Assembly (NCBI GenBank): GCA_963772225.1
Contig: CAVYWD010000001.1
Span: 1,116,001 to 1,180,000 of the forward strand
Source: CAVYWD01 sp963772225
GTDB taxonomy: Bacteria; Myxococcota; Myxococcia; Myxococcales; UBA5297
Direction of reading: 5' to 3'
Length of the DNA stretch: 64,000 bases
The notes below the pieces were generated by a model that was not told where the DNA came from, searched no databases, and saw nothing but the letters and a program-made list of their open reading frames with translations. A program made the position numbers and the translations under genes. Each line of letters opens with the position of its first letter. The stretch's first letter is position 1. Below are positions 34,547 through 44,767 of the stretch, in pieces.

Positions 34547-34849
34547 TCATCCCGCGGCGGCACCAGGTCCGCTGAAGGGGGTCAGCTTCGACCAGCAGTG
34601 GCCGCAGACCGTGGCCGCGCGGATGCCGATGTTCCCGCATTCCGGGCATGGTCGCAGCTCGGGCTCGGGCCCCAGAGCGAGCTGCCCGACCAAAGCAGCA
34701 AACGACGCGCGCAGACCGTCTCGAGGGCTCCTGCCGTCTTCCCCTGTGCCGGAACTCGGAAGGCGTGAAATCTCACGCTCGACCATCGCGACGGCTGCGC
34801 GGAGTCGCGAACGCACAGCATCGGGACCGGCAAATTGTAGGCTGCTCAT
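34547..34849 (-). CDS. Small protein with a C-terminal zinc ribbon
   Basis: 100 residues. MSSLQFAGPDAVRSRLRAAV starts a short helical region; the C-terminal third has PCPECGNIG followed by CGHCWSKL, a four-cysteine zinc ribbon. Its ATG overlaps the TGA of the pirin gene (ATGA), so it is translated with it. I recognise no named family; zinc-ribbon proteins of this size are often adaptors. It is the last gene of the groES-groEL-ftsH-pirin run. Confidence 0.75.
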   Translation of the reverse strand: MSSLQFAGPDAVRSRLRAAVAMVEREISRLPSSGTGEDGRSPRDGLRASFAALVGQLALGPEPELRPCPECGNIGIRAATVCGHCWSKLTPFSGPGAAAG

Positions 34850-35583
34850 GGGACACCCCCATCGTCGAGAGACCTCGGCGACCCTTCGTCGAGATCCAGT
34901 AGAAGAATTTCGCTCTCGTCCCGCGCCGTCAGCGACACCGCGCGTTCGGCCGTGACACCGGCGCCGTCGCCCGTGGCCAAGACGAGGTCGCCGAGGGTCA
35001 CCTGCCCCTGCACGAGGTGGAGCCACGCGCTCCGCCCGCGCGAGAGCTCATGGACCACGTGCTGCCCGGGGTCGAGGATGGCTGAAAACATCTGAGCGTC
35101 CTGATGGATTCGCAGCGACCCTCTTCGAGCATCCGGCGAGGCGACGATGCACAGCCCGCCCCGGCGCTCTGCCGCGCTGAAGCGCTTCTGCTCCTGATCG
35201 GGCGCAAGTCCGGCCGACGCGGAGCGAAGCCCGACCTGGAAGACGTGAGCCCAGTCGGTCGACGACGCATTCGACTCCCTGCGGTGATTTCCGCGTCTTG
35301 CGGACGTGCGCTGGAACTCACCCGCACAAATGACGCCCGACCGACCCGTCGAATCCTCATACCCGAGCGAGCCTTCGCGAGCATAGGTGACAATCTCCAC
35401 ATCGCGATGCGCGTGACGCGTGACGCTTGCACCCGGCGAGAGACGGCTTTCGTCGAGGATCTCGAGGGCTTTGAAACCGTCGGGGAGCACCTTCACTTTG
35501 TCCTGTGGGTAGAACGTGAGCCAGACCTCCTGGTTGCGGCGCCGGTCGTGGCGCCGCTCTTCGGCCCTGCGGAGCGTGATCAT
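34846..35583 (-). CDS. Pirin-like bicupin protein (YhaK type)
   Basis: 245 residues. MITLRRAEERRHDRRRNQEV and LEILDESRLSPGASVTRHAH carry the pirin N-terminal cupin, including the HRDVEIVTY metal-binding motif; the second half (GLCIVASPDARRGSLRIHQD, LDPGQHVVHELSRGRSAWLH) is the C-terminal cupin. YhaK-type pirins bind iron and respond to oxidative stress. Typical GNHRRESNAS substitutes the usual GxxHSExN. 193 bp separate it from ftsH upstream, so co-transcription is possible but not certain; it overlaps the zinc-ribbon gene by four bases. Confidence 0.9.
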   Translation of the reverse strand: MITLRRAEERRHDRRRNQEVWLTFYPQDKVKVLPDGFKALEILDESRLSPGASVTRHAHRDVEIVTYAREGSLGYEDSTGRSGVICAGEFQRTSARRGNHRRESNASSTDWAHVFQVGLRSASAGLAPDQEQKRFSAAERRGGLCIVASPDARRGSLRIHQDAQMFSAILDPGQHVVHELSRGRSAWLHLVQGQVTLGDLVLATGDGAGVTAERAVSLTARDESEILLLDLDEGSPRSLDDGGVP

Positions 35584-35776
35584 CGGCCCTTTCCTTCACC
35601 CGAATTATCGATCGCGTCGGCGACGTGAGGGCGGGACAGCGGCGACCCCTTTCCGACCGGCCCAGCCGACGAGGAGGTTCTTCATGAGAAGCTTCCCTCT
35701 TCCAGGAGAGCCGGTTGCGAGCCGCCATCGAGGCCCTGCAACGACGGAGCATTCAATGACCTTCCATGCGCCTCGG

Positions 35777-37645
35777 TCATAATGACGGAGTGCCCCTTAT
35801 CGACTGAAGGTGCCCAGAGGTGTCTGGGAGCGGTATGAGCTGGCCTGCGGCGATCGCCTGCAGCTCGACACCCGTGAGGGTTTCCTTGTCGAGCAGCACT
35901 TTCGCCGCTTGGCGCAGGAGCTCCGTCCTGGCGCCAAGGACGGCCGTCACTCGGGTGTGCTGCTCCTCAAGCATCCGGCGCACCTCGAAATCGATCTCCC
36001 GCGCGGTTTCTGGGCTATAGTCGCCGCCGGCCTGCGCCCCGCTCCCGTCCAAGAACATCGGCCGGCGCTCGCGCTCCAGGCTGAGTTGGCCGAGCTTCTC
36101 GCTCATCCCGTAGGCCTTGACCATGCTACGGGCGATCTCGGTAGCCTTGAGCAGATCGTCCCGGGCTCCCGTCGACCCCTCCCGATAGATCAGCTCCTCG
36201 GCGACTCGACCCCCCAAGAGCACCGCGATCTTGTTTTCGAGCTCCTTCTGCGTCATCAGAAATCGATCCTCGGTGGGAAGTTGGAGCGTGTAGCCAAGCG
36301 CCGCGATCCCTCGCGGGATGATCGAAATCTTTTGGACCACGTCGAACCCCGGAATGGAGATGGCCACGAGCGCGTGCCCAATCTCATGGTGGGCTACCCT
36401 TTCCTTCTCCATGGCGTTGAGGACGCGGTTCTTCTTCTCCAATCCAGCGACGATGCGCTCTACCGCCTCCTGAAGCTCGGCCAGTCCGACCTCCTCCTTG
36501 TTGCGTCGAACGGCGAGCAGCGCTGCTTCGTTGATAATGTTGGCAAGGTCTGCGCCCACGAACCCGGCCGTCATTGAGGCGATGACTTCCAGGTCGGCAT
36601 CTGGGCCGAGTGTCACCCCACGCGCGTGGACCTTGAGAATCTCAAAGCGGCCGGTCCTGTACGGCCGGTCGACGAGAACGTGCCGGTCGAACCTCCCGGC
36701 GCGCAGAAGAGCGGGGTCGAGGATCTCGGGGCGGTTCGTCGCGCCGATGAGAATGACGCCTCCGCGCGAATCGAATCCGTCCATCTCCACCAGGAGCTGA
36801 TTGAGCGTCTGCTCCCGCTCCTCGTGAACCATCGGGCCGATGCCCCGCGCCTTGCCCAGGGCGTCCAGCTCGTCGATGAAGATGATGCAGGGCGCCTTCT
36901 GCTTGGCCTGGAGGAAGAGGTCGCGCACGCGAGAGGCCCCTACTCCGACGAAGAGTTCGACGAACTCGGAGCCGCTGATGGAGAAGAAGGGGACGCTGGC
37001 CTCGCCCGCCACTGCCTTGGCAAGCAACGTCTTGCCCGTCCCGGGCGGGCCGACGAGGAGGATGCCTTTGGGGATCCTGCCTCCGAGACGCCGGAACTTC
37101 TCGGGAGTCTTCAGGAACTCGATGACTTCGACGAGCTCCTCCTTGGCCTCGTCCACGCCGGCCACGTCGGCAAAGCTCGCCCTGACGTCCTTCTCCATGT
37201 AGATCTTGGCCTTGCTCTGGCCCACCGTCATGAAACCGCTCTGGCTTTGGCTTATGCGCCGGGAGAGCAGGCGCCACAATCCAAAGACGATGAGGATAGG
37301 CAGCAGCCACGAGAGCGCGTCCTTCAGGAACGTGATGTCCGGGAGGCCGGTCACCTTGACGTCTTGCTTCTGGAGGTCCCTCAGCAGGTCCGCGTCCTCG
37401 ACGCGGACAGAGACAAAGGCGCCCTCCTTCGGGGTCAGGCCGGCGCGGGACTTCATGCGGCCCTCGACCAGACCCCGAGAGAGCGTGACCTCCTCTACTT
37501 TGCCCGCCACAACCGCGGCCTTGAACTCGCTGTAGGGAATACTCGGGGTGCTCCACCTGCTCGCGAACAGCGCCTGGAACAGAATGATCGCCCCGAACGC
37601 GGCGAACATGAACCAAGAGGATGCGTTTATCTTCTTGATGTCCAT
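35777..37645 (-). CDS. ftsH: ATP-dependent zinc metalloprotease FtsH
   Basis: 622 residues. Two membrane spans (about 12-30 and 106-124) flank the periplasmic domain. The AAA module has Walker A GPPGTGKT (199-206), Walker B IIFIDELDALG and the second region of homology GATNRPEILDPALLRAGRFD. The zinc site is HEIGH (420-424), a variant of the usual HEAGH, with the third ligand expected in the downstream Asp. It degrades membrane and cytosolic proteins. It starts 18 bp after groEL, so it is in the chaperonin operon, unlike most genomes where ftsH has its own locus. Confidence 0.96.
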   Translation of the reverse strand: MDIKKINASSWFMFAAFGAIILFQALFASRWSTPSIPYSEFKAAVVAGKVEEVTLSRGLVEGRMKSRAGLTPKEGAFVSVRVEDADLLRDLQKQDVKVTGLPDITFLKDALSWLLPILIVFGLWRLLSRRISQSQSGFMTVGQSKAKIYMEKDVRASFADVAGVDEAKEELVEVIEFLKTPEKFRRLGGRIPKGILLVGPPGTGKTLLAKAVAGEASVPFFSISGSEFVELFVGVGASRVRDLFLQAKQKAPCIIFIDELDALGKARGIGPMVHEEREQTLNQLLVEMDGFDSRGGVILIGATNRPEILDPALLRAGRFDRHVLVDRPYRTGRFEILKVHARGVTLGPDADLEVIASMTAGFVGADLANIINEAALLAVRRNKEEVGLAELQEAVERIVAGLEKKNRVLNAMEKERVAHHEIGHALVAISIPGFDVVQKISIIPRGIAALGYTLQLPTEDRFLMTQKELENKIAVLLGGRVAEELIYREGSTGARDDLLKATEIARSMVKAYGMSEKLGQLSLERERRPMFLDGSGAQAGGDYSPETAREIDFEVRRMLEEQHTRVTAVLGARTELLRQAAKVLLDKETLTGVELQAIAAGQLIPLPDTSGHLQSIRGTPSL

Positions 37646-37663
37646 GGAGCAGCCCCTTCGTCT

Positions 37664-39298
<1,635 letters not shown>

Positions 39299-39310
39299 GG
39301 AGCTGCCTTT

Positions 39311-39601
39311 CTATGATTCGAGGATCGCGAGGACGTCATCCTCGCGCAGAATGAGGTGATCCTTCCCGTCGAGCTTCACTTCCGAGCCCGTGTACTTGCC
39401 GATGAGCACCTTGTCGCCAGCCTTGACCGCGAGCGGCTGCGTCGTGCCGTTCTCGAGGACCTTGCCGTTGCCCACGGAGATGACCAGCGCCTGGAGCGGC
39501 TTCTCTTTGGCGGTGTCGGGAATGAATAGGCCGCCGGGGGTCTTGTCTTCCTCGGCGAGTCTTTTGGCCAGAATTCGGTCATGGAGAGGACGAACCTTCA
39601 T
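39311..39601 (-). CDS. groES: Co-chaperonin GroES
   Basis: 96 residues: MKVRPLHDRILAKRLAEEDK, TPGGLFIPDTAKEKPLQALV (mobile loop region), VLIGKYTGSEVKLDGKDHLI, LREDDVLAILES, all typical of GroES. ATG 39601 is chosen over an upstream in-frame ATG (39613), since family proteins start MKVRPL or similar. First gene of the run groES-groEL-ftsH. A 337-bp region upstream holds the sigma-54 element and inverted repeat and separates it from the divergent activator gene. Confidence 0.97.
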   Translation of the reverse strand: MKVRPLHDRILAKRLAEEDKTPGGLFIPDTAKEKPLQALVISVGNGKVLENGTTQPLAVKAGDKVLIGKYTGSEVKLDGKDHLILREDDVLAILES

Positions 39602-39808
39602 GCGCTGCCTCACTTTGTGCGCTGGAGCGCTTCATTGCGGTGGCGAAGGAAATGCGGTGTCCGAGCCACCGCGTCGGAACGAAAGACCAAAGAGTTCGAA
39701 TTTTCGACGACCTGCACCTCGATGGGCCTCGGGCCACGGCCCCAGGGCTTTCGTTCAGGCGGTTGAGGCTTGCCGGTCGCGTGGGCCCTGGTCCTCTTCT
39801 CACAGCTA

Positions 39809-39825
39809 CAGCAGCTTTCGAGCCA
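39809..39825 (-). promoter_or_regulatory. Candidate sigma-54 promoter upstream of groES
   Basis: On the minus strand, TGGCTCGAAAGCTGCT fits the -24/-12 pattern: GG, ten bases (CTCGAAAGCT), then GC. The core GG-N10-GC is exact and TGGC and TGC match consensus, though other positions differ. It lies about 210 bp from the groES start codon and next to the divergent sigma-54 activator gene. This is suggestive rather than decisive, because such elements occur by chance in GC-rich DNA. Confidence 0.45.
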
Positions 39826-39830
39826 GTGAT

Positions 39831-39860
39831 GACGCGCAAACAAGTTCAGACGTTTGCGTC
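39831..39860. promoter_or_regulatory. Inverted repeat, possible activator binding site
   Basis: GACGCGCAAAC (39831-39841) and GTTTGCGTC (39852-39860) form an imperfect inverted repeat that leaves a 10-base centre. It lies between the divergent activator and groES genes, just upstream of the candidate -24/-12 element, where an enhancer-binding protein could bind. Binding is inferred. Confidence 0.5.
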
Positions 39861-39938
39861 GAAATTCGTTCCGGAGACCTGGCTTCTCAAATCAATATGA
39901 CGTAGCGTCTCCTTCAATTCGATGGAGAAAGGCAGCGG

Positions 39939-41585
39939 ATGCGCGTCGACGACCTGGACCACAAGGAGCTCCTAGAGCTGGACCCGGACGGAGGCGTGAT
40001 CCGCTTTGCCGGTCAGCGAGCGCTCCTCCTCGACGCGGTGGCGATGGGGATCCTGCGGAATTACCTTGTCGAGAGCTTCGGCCTTACGGCCGCTCGCACC
40101 GTGCTGACCCAGTTCGGCTTCGCCCACGGTTGGCGCATGGCGGAAGCCATGCAAACAGAGTTCAAGTGGGACAGCGACGAGGACTGGCGGCGCGCGGGCA
40201 CCCGAATTCACGCCCTGGAAGGGCTTTTTCGCGTCGAGCCGGGAGGCAAGGGGCCGCTGTCCAGGGAGGGCGTGATGCTCACCGCCTCGTACGAGGCGGA
40301 GCAGCATCTCTTGCACTTCGGGCGCTCCGATGTGCCTGTCTGCTGGACCATCTGCGGCCTCACGAGCGGGTACATCAGCCGAAGCTCCGGCAAGGAAATC
40401 TACGTCCTCGAGGATCGCTGCATGGGCAAGGGCGATGCGGCTTGCCGACTCTTCGGGCGCACGCGCGAGGAGTGGGGCGACGAGCGCGCCGAGGAGCTGC
40501 GTTTCTTCGAGCCGATTCGCCTCAAGGAGTGCCTCGACGTCTCGCTCCATCGCGTGACCGAGACATTGAAGGTGGCCGAGCGGAAGCTCCGAGAGCACCG
40601 GCGAGCCCTGGTCCGCGTGGCGCGCGATGTCGACGCGCCGTTGGGGATCGTCAACCGGAGCTCTGCGATGCAACAGGTCGTCGACCTGGCGCGTCGCGTG
40701 GCCAAGGTCGATTCCACCGTGCTCATCACCGGCGAGAGCGGCTCGGGCAAGGAGCGGGTCGCGCGGCTCGTCCACGAGGAGTCCACGCGCGCGGCGGGTC
40801 CCTTCATCGCGGTCAATTGCGGCGCCATCACCGAGACGCTCCTCGAGAGCGAGCTCTTCGGGCACGCGCGCGGGGCATTCACCGGCGCGACGCAGGACCG
40901 GCCGGGCCTGTTCGAGGCGGCCAACAGCGGCACGCTCCTGCTCGACGAGGTCGGCGAGGTCTCGCCGGGTATGCAGGTCAAGCTGCTGCGCGCGCTCCAG
41001 GAGAGAGAGGTCCGGCGCGTCGGCGAGAACAAGAGCCGGCGGGTCGACGTGCGCGTCCTGGCCGCCACCAACCGCGATCTCGCCCATGGCGTCGCGGGCG
41101 GCTCTTTCCGGCAGGACCTTTACTATCGGCTGAAGGTGGTCGAGCTGAGGGTGCCGTCGCTCCGCGAGCGAAGAGACGACGTCCTCCCGCTCGCTCGGGT
41201 GTTGCTTGCGGACGTGGCACTTCGAATGAAGCGCAAGATCGCCGGCCTCGCCCCGGACGCTGCCGATCAACTGCTGCGATACGAGTGGCCCGGGAATGTC
41301 CGCGAATTGGAAAACGCCATGGAGCGCGCCGTCGCGCTCGCGCGGGGAAGCCGGGTGGAGCTCGAAGACTTGCCCGAGGAGGTCCGCCGGGCATTTCCCA
41401 GACCCGTCGCTGCCAGCGGCGCGGTGCGGCCGCTCGATGAAGTGGAGAAGGAGTACATCCTCGCGGCGCTCGAGCTGAATGGCGGCAACCAGACGGTCAC
41501 GGCCCAGCAGCTCGAGATCGGCTCGGCCACGCTGTACCGCAAGCTCAAGAGCTACGGCCTGATCGGCCGAAAGCGTGCGCAGTGA
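39939..41585 (+). CDS. Sigma-54-dependent activator with XylR-N and V4R domains
   Basis: 548 residues. The N-terminal XylR-N-like sensor (VESFGLTAARTVLTQFGFAHG) and V4R domain (VCWTICGLTSGYISRSSGKE, CMGKGDAACRLFGRT) resemble DmpR/XylR, which sense aromatic compounds. The central AAA domain has Walker A GESGSGKE (265-272), the sigma-54-contacting GAFTGA (312-317) and Walker B TLLLDEVGEV. A Fis-type helix-turn-helix ends the protein (VTAQQLEIGSATLYRKLKSY). It diverges from groES. Its natural candidate targets are groES-groEL-ftsH and perhaps the SPFH run. The signal is unknown; start ATG 39939 follows GAGAAAGGCAGCG. Confidence 0.93.
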   Translation: MRVDDLDHKELLELDPDGGVIRFAGQRALLLDAVAMGILRNYLVESFGLTAARTVLTQFGFAHGWRMAEAMQTEFKWDSDEDWRRAGTRIHALEGLFRVEPGGKGPLSREGVMLTASYEAEQHLLHFGRSDVPVCWTICGLTSGYISRSSGKEIYVLEDRCMGKGDAACRLFGRTREEWGDERAEELRFFEPIRLKECLDVSLHRVTETLKVAERKLREHRRALVRVARDVDAPLGIVNRSSAMQQVVDLARRVAKVDSTVLITGESGSGKERVARLVHEESTRAAGPFIAVNCGAITETLLESELFGHARGAFTGATQDRPGLFEAANSGTLLLDEVGEVSPGMQVKLLRALQEREVRRVGENKSRRVDVRVLAATNRDLAHGVAGGSFRQDLYYRLKVVELRVPSLRERRDDVLPLARVLLADVALRMKRKIAGLAPDAADQLLRYEWPGNVRELENAMERAVALARGSRVELEDLPEEVRRAFPRPVAASGAVRPLDEVEKEYILAALELNGGNQTVTAQQLEIGSATLYRKLKSYGLIGRKRAQ

Positions 41586-41972
41586 GGTCGAGGCGCCGTG
41601 CGTCGGGATCGAGAGCGGGAGCAAGCGGGCTCCACAGCTCGTGCGGGGACTGCCGCGCAGTTCGGGATCCGGGCAGTCCGAGCGAAAGCGGCCCAGCCGC
41701 TGGCTTGGCTCAAGCCCGCTCAGGCTCTCCCCTTCCCCGCGCGCGGGGAAGGGGCCGGGGGATGAGGTCTCCGCATTCCGAAGTCGATTCTGCGCGTTCA
41801 TCGCGAATCTGCCGCCGTGGTGGAGAAGACGGAGAAGACATGAGCCCATCGCAGCACCGCCCCCCGGACCCCGTCGCCTCCCAACCGCGTCCTCCAGCTC
41901 TCGGGCCTTCCCGTCCTTATGCGAAGAGGGGTGTCGCCGGACGAAAGTCCGCCGACGTCAGCGAGCTGTCAC
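41586..41972. other. Intergenic region with the REP-like palindrome
   Basis: Between the activator gene and the end of the convergent DUF2934 gene. Apart from the palindrome listed separately I see no gene; open frames are compositional. Confidence 0.45.
41729..41754. repeat. REP-like perfect palindrome
   Basis: CCCCTTCCCCGC followed by GC and GCGGGGAAGGGG forms a 12-bp perfect stem with a 2-base centre, in an intergenic stretch downstream of the activator gene. It resembles dispersed palindromic repeats common in GC-rich genomes and may act as a transcription end or replication-associated structure. Confidence 0.7.
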
Positions 41973-42359
41973 TCAGGGTGCGGGATTCAGGCCCAACTGC
42001 TCGTCGACCTGGACCTCGGCAATGACCCAATCGTCTTGCGCTGAACCGCCCTTGAAGCCACGACGCTCGGCGGCAAAGTAGGCCGCCCGGGCAATCATCG
42101 CGTGTCGGGCCGGCCCATCGACAAGAGGGAGAGGCGGCGAGTGGGCCTTTGGGCCCGAATCGATGGGGCGAGCTGCCTGTTCGGTGCTCTTGGCGGGACT
42201 CTCCGACCCGTCTTTCCCCTTTGGTTGGAACCCGCTCTTGACCGCGTCCGGCAAGGCTGGCGGCATCGGTTCGGGCCGATGCGGCGCCGGGATCGGCGCC
42301 ACAGTAATATTGCTATGCTCGGGGGTCTGCCGGCTGCCCTTCGTGAAAGTCGATGACAT
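41973..42359 (-). CDS. DUF2934-domain protein
   Basis: 128 residues. The C-terminal RHAMIARAAYFAAERRGFKG and GSAQDDWVIAEVQVDE is the signature of DUF2934 (R..IA..AY..Ae.RGf.gG...dDWl.AE), a small helical motif of unknown role. The first 80 residues are Pro-rich and disordered. Start ATG 42359 has a strong ribosome site (AAAGGAGAAGAA). It lies downstream of pfk on the same strand, with 591 bp between, in the stress-type block. Confidence 0.8.
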   Translation of the reverse strand: MSSTFTKGSRQTPEHSNITVAPIPAPHRPEPMPPALPDAVKSGFQPKGKDGSESPAKSTEQAARPIDSGPKAHSPPLPLVDGPARHAMIARAAYFAAERRGFKGGSAQDDWVIAEVQVDEQLGLNPAP

Positions 42360-42950
42360 TTCTTCTCCTTTGGCGGAAACGCCCGGGGATGTTGGACTCA
42401 CAATGCCGCCAATCTTCACTGGCAGCGGCGAAGCCGGCATCCATCGCGGCCGGCGAATCAAGTGTCTCACCGCCTGCGCGGCCAGGCGGGATACTTCCAG
42501 AGGCTCTGCGCTGCCTCGACCAGCTTCGGTAAAGACCTCTGCAATCAGGTCTCCCAGCCGGCCAGCTCTGTGCGTCTTTCCATGAGGCGCTCTTCTTGGG
42601 TATCCACACTGCCGAACGCAGTCGCGGACGCTTCTGCGCTGGTCGGAGATGCAGCTGATGTGCCATCAGCAAGGGGACTCGGAAGACAACAAGATACGGT
42701 CGCGAGGTTGCTTGGCGACGCAGAACTTCACTCAAAACGATGTCCCACTACTGCAATGTGATGGGGGACTGATGACGATGCGCGTTGAGAAGCCGCTTTT
42801 TGCCGCAGCGAGGCCCATCGAGTCGGTGGGCAATCATTGCACACTCCTTCCTCGCTCCCTGCCCGATCGCTCCGCAACCATCTCGAGAACCGGAGCAGCG
42901 AGCTCGGTCCGGTTCATCCTCGCGGCGCGATCGCGATTCGCGCCCGAGTT
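42360..42950. other. 591-bp stretch without a confident gene
   Basis: Between pfk and the DUF2934 gene. One minus-strand frame (42313-42735) is open but its product has no recognised family. It may be a leader or decayed sequence. Confidence 0.4.
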
Positions 42951-44042
42951 TCAGTCGCCGAAGCTGGTGCCGATGCTTCGGGCCGCGCGGATGAGGAAGT
43001 GGTCCGAGGGCACCTTGCGGATCTTCCCTGCGACCTCCTGGAGCGGCACCGCGCCGAGCTGGCCGTTCCTCTTGACGACGACGATTCCGGATTCTCCGGC
43101 CATGAGGAGCTCGAAGGCGTGGAAGCCGAATTCGGTCGCGAGCAGGCGGTCCTCGGGTATCGGCGTTCCGCCGCGCTGCACGTGCCCCAATACGATGGCG
43201 CGAGCCTCGATTCCTGTTTGCTTTTCCACCGCTTCGGCGACGAACCGGGCGACGCCCCCCAGGCGAATCGGGTCAGGCGAGCTCGGATCGAGTCGCTCGA
43301 CGAACCGATGGCCCCCGACCTGGGTCGCGCCCTCACCCGCGGCGATGATGGTGAATCGCTTGCCGAACCTGCTGCGCTCGACGCATTTCTCCGCCACCTT
43401 CCCGAGGTCAAATGGGATCTCCGGGAGGAGGATCACGTCGGCGCCCGACGCTACCCCCGCGTGCAGGGCGAGCCACCCCGCGTAGCGCCCCATCAGCTCC
43501 ACGACCATGACCCGATGATGGCTGGAGGCCGTGGTGTGCACCTTGTCGAGCGCCTCGGCGGCGGTCTGCACGGCTGTGCCGTGGCCGAAGGTGATGTCCG
43601 TGCCCCACAGGTCGTTGTCGATCGTCTTGGGCACGCCGACGATGCGAAGGCCTCGGTCCAGCAATTGCGTCGCGCCCGTCATCGTACCGTCGCCGCCGAT
43701 GACCACCAGCGCATCAAGGCCCGCGCGCGTGCAGTGCTCCACGACTTCGTTTCGCGCGTCGCGCGTCACCCACTTGTCCCCCCGCGGAACGGCATAGGCA
43801 GAGGGATTGGCCTTATTGGAAGACCCGAGAATCGTCCCTCCCATCGTGAGGATTCCGCTCAGCTCGCGAGGGTGGAGACGCCGCATGCGGTTCTCGATCA
43901 GCCCAAGAAAGCCGTCTTCGATACCGATCGCCTCCACCCCACCGTTGAGCGCGGCTCTGGCGACGGCGCGGATAACGGCGTTCAGGCCCGGGCAGTCGCC
44001 TCCGCCCGTCAGGATGCCGATGCGCTGAGGCCGTCCGCTCAT
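42951..44042 (-). CDS. 6-phosphofructokinase (group III, ATP-type predicted)
   Basis: 363 residues. GILTGGGDCPGLNAVIRAVA, LTMGGTILGSSNKANP, the nucleotide loop GGDGT (116-120) and PKTIDND (138-144) identify a phosphofructokinase. Gly at the position of GGDG and Lys in PKTIDND are the pattern described for ATP-using members with a group III framework; PPi-using ones have GGDD. Start ATG 44042 overlaps the sigma-factor stop (ATGA). A glycolytic gene coupled to an ECF-like sigma factor and an SPFH protein is unusual. Confidence 0.92.
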   Translation of the reverse strand: MSGRPQRIGILTGGGDCPGLNAVIRAVARAALNGGVEAIGIEDGFLGLIENRMRRLHPRELSGILTMGGTILGSSNKANPSAYAVPRGDKWVTRDARNEVVEHCTRAGLDALVVIGGDGTMTGATQLLDRGLRIVGVPKTIDNDLWGTDITFGHGTAVQTAAEALDKVHTTASSHHRVMVVELMGRYAGWLALHAGVASGADVILLPEIPFDLGKVAEKCVERSRFGKRFTIIAAGEGATQVGGHRFVERLDPSSPDPIRLGGVARFVAEAVEKQTGIEARAIVLGHVQRGGTPIPEDRLLATEFGFHAFELLMAGESGIVVVKRNGQLGAVPLQEVAGKIRKVPSDHFLIRAARSIGTSFGD

Positions 44043-44719
44043 AGCCTGCTCCGACTCTTCTCTGCGAAGCGAATCAGCTGCGGAGCCTCTCGCCCGAAAG
44101 CTCCCGCTCTTGGCTTGGAACGGTTCGGCTGGAAGCCGAAATCGATCGCCCTCACCATGCGGACGCGAGCGTCGTGGATGTTTCGCTTCACTGCGGTTCC
44201 CTGCGTCCCGGAAGCCGCCGCAATGTCGTCGTACGACAGCCTGCCGAGGTCGCGCAAGACGAGCTGGGCCCGGTGCACGGCAGGGAGGTTGGCCGCGGCG
44301 ACCGCCCAACGTCGGCAGGAACTGGCCGGGGCTTTACCCTCACTCGACCCGGCCCGTGCGCCCGGCAATCGTCCGATCGTCCCAATTCGTGGGGCCAGCC
44401 GAGGTACCGCGTCGATCGCCTCCCTGGACCGAAGGCAGCGCATGATCCGGCGCCCGTTCAACTTGACCAGGGTGGACGAGAACGCCTCGCCTGGCGGAAG
44501 CTGCGACACCGCCTCCCATGCGCTCGCGAACGTGTCCAGAAGAACGCGTTCGGCGTCCTCGCGACTCTGCAAGGCCGCGAGCGTGAGGCTGTAGATGCGC
44601 GAGCGATGGCGCCCGACCAACTCGAAAAACGCCTCCCGGTCGCCACGGCGGGCCCTGCGAAGAAGCATTCGCTCCGGGACGGCCCGAGGGAGGCCAGACT
44701 TCCTGGTTGCCTGCTTCAT
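44039..44719 (-). CDS. ECF-type sigma-70-family factor
   Basis: 226 residues. Region 2 is seen at DREAFFELVGRHRSRIYSLT with DAERVLLDTFASAWEAV, and region 4 at LPAVHRAQLVLRDLGRLSYD, DIAAASGTQGTAVKRNIHDA (helix-turn-helix). The region 2-4 linker and tail are longer than usual, and region 4 has the typical ECF promoter-binding helix. It lacks an adjacent anti-sigma gene. Start ATG 44719 has GGAGGAGCG upstream; ATG 44767 would add 16 residues. It lies between the SPFH gene (48 bp upstream) and pfk (overlapping). Confidence 0.8.
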   Translation of the reverse strand: MKQATRKSGLPRAVPERMLLRRARRGDREAFFELVGRHRSRIYSLTLAALQSREDAERVLLDTFASAWEAVSQLPPGEAFSSTLVKLNGRRIMRCLRSREAIDAVPRLAPRIGTIGRLPGARAGSSEGKAPASSCRRWAVAAANLPAVHRAQLVLRDLGRLSYDDIAAASGTQGTAVKRNIHDARVRMVRAIDFGFQPNRSKPRAGAFGREAPQLIRFAEKSRSRL

Positions 44720-44767
44720 GTCGCGCTCCTCCGTGCACTCGGGGGTCTCCAACGCGGCGCCAAGCAT

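Noticed and set aside
42313..42735. 140-residue minus-strand frame between pfk and the DUF2934 gene
   Set aside because: No conserved motif or ribosome site; it overlaps the DUF2934 N-terminus, so it was not called.
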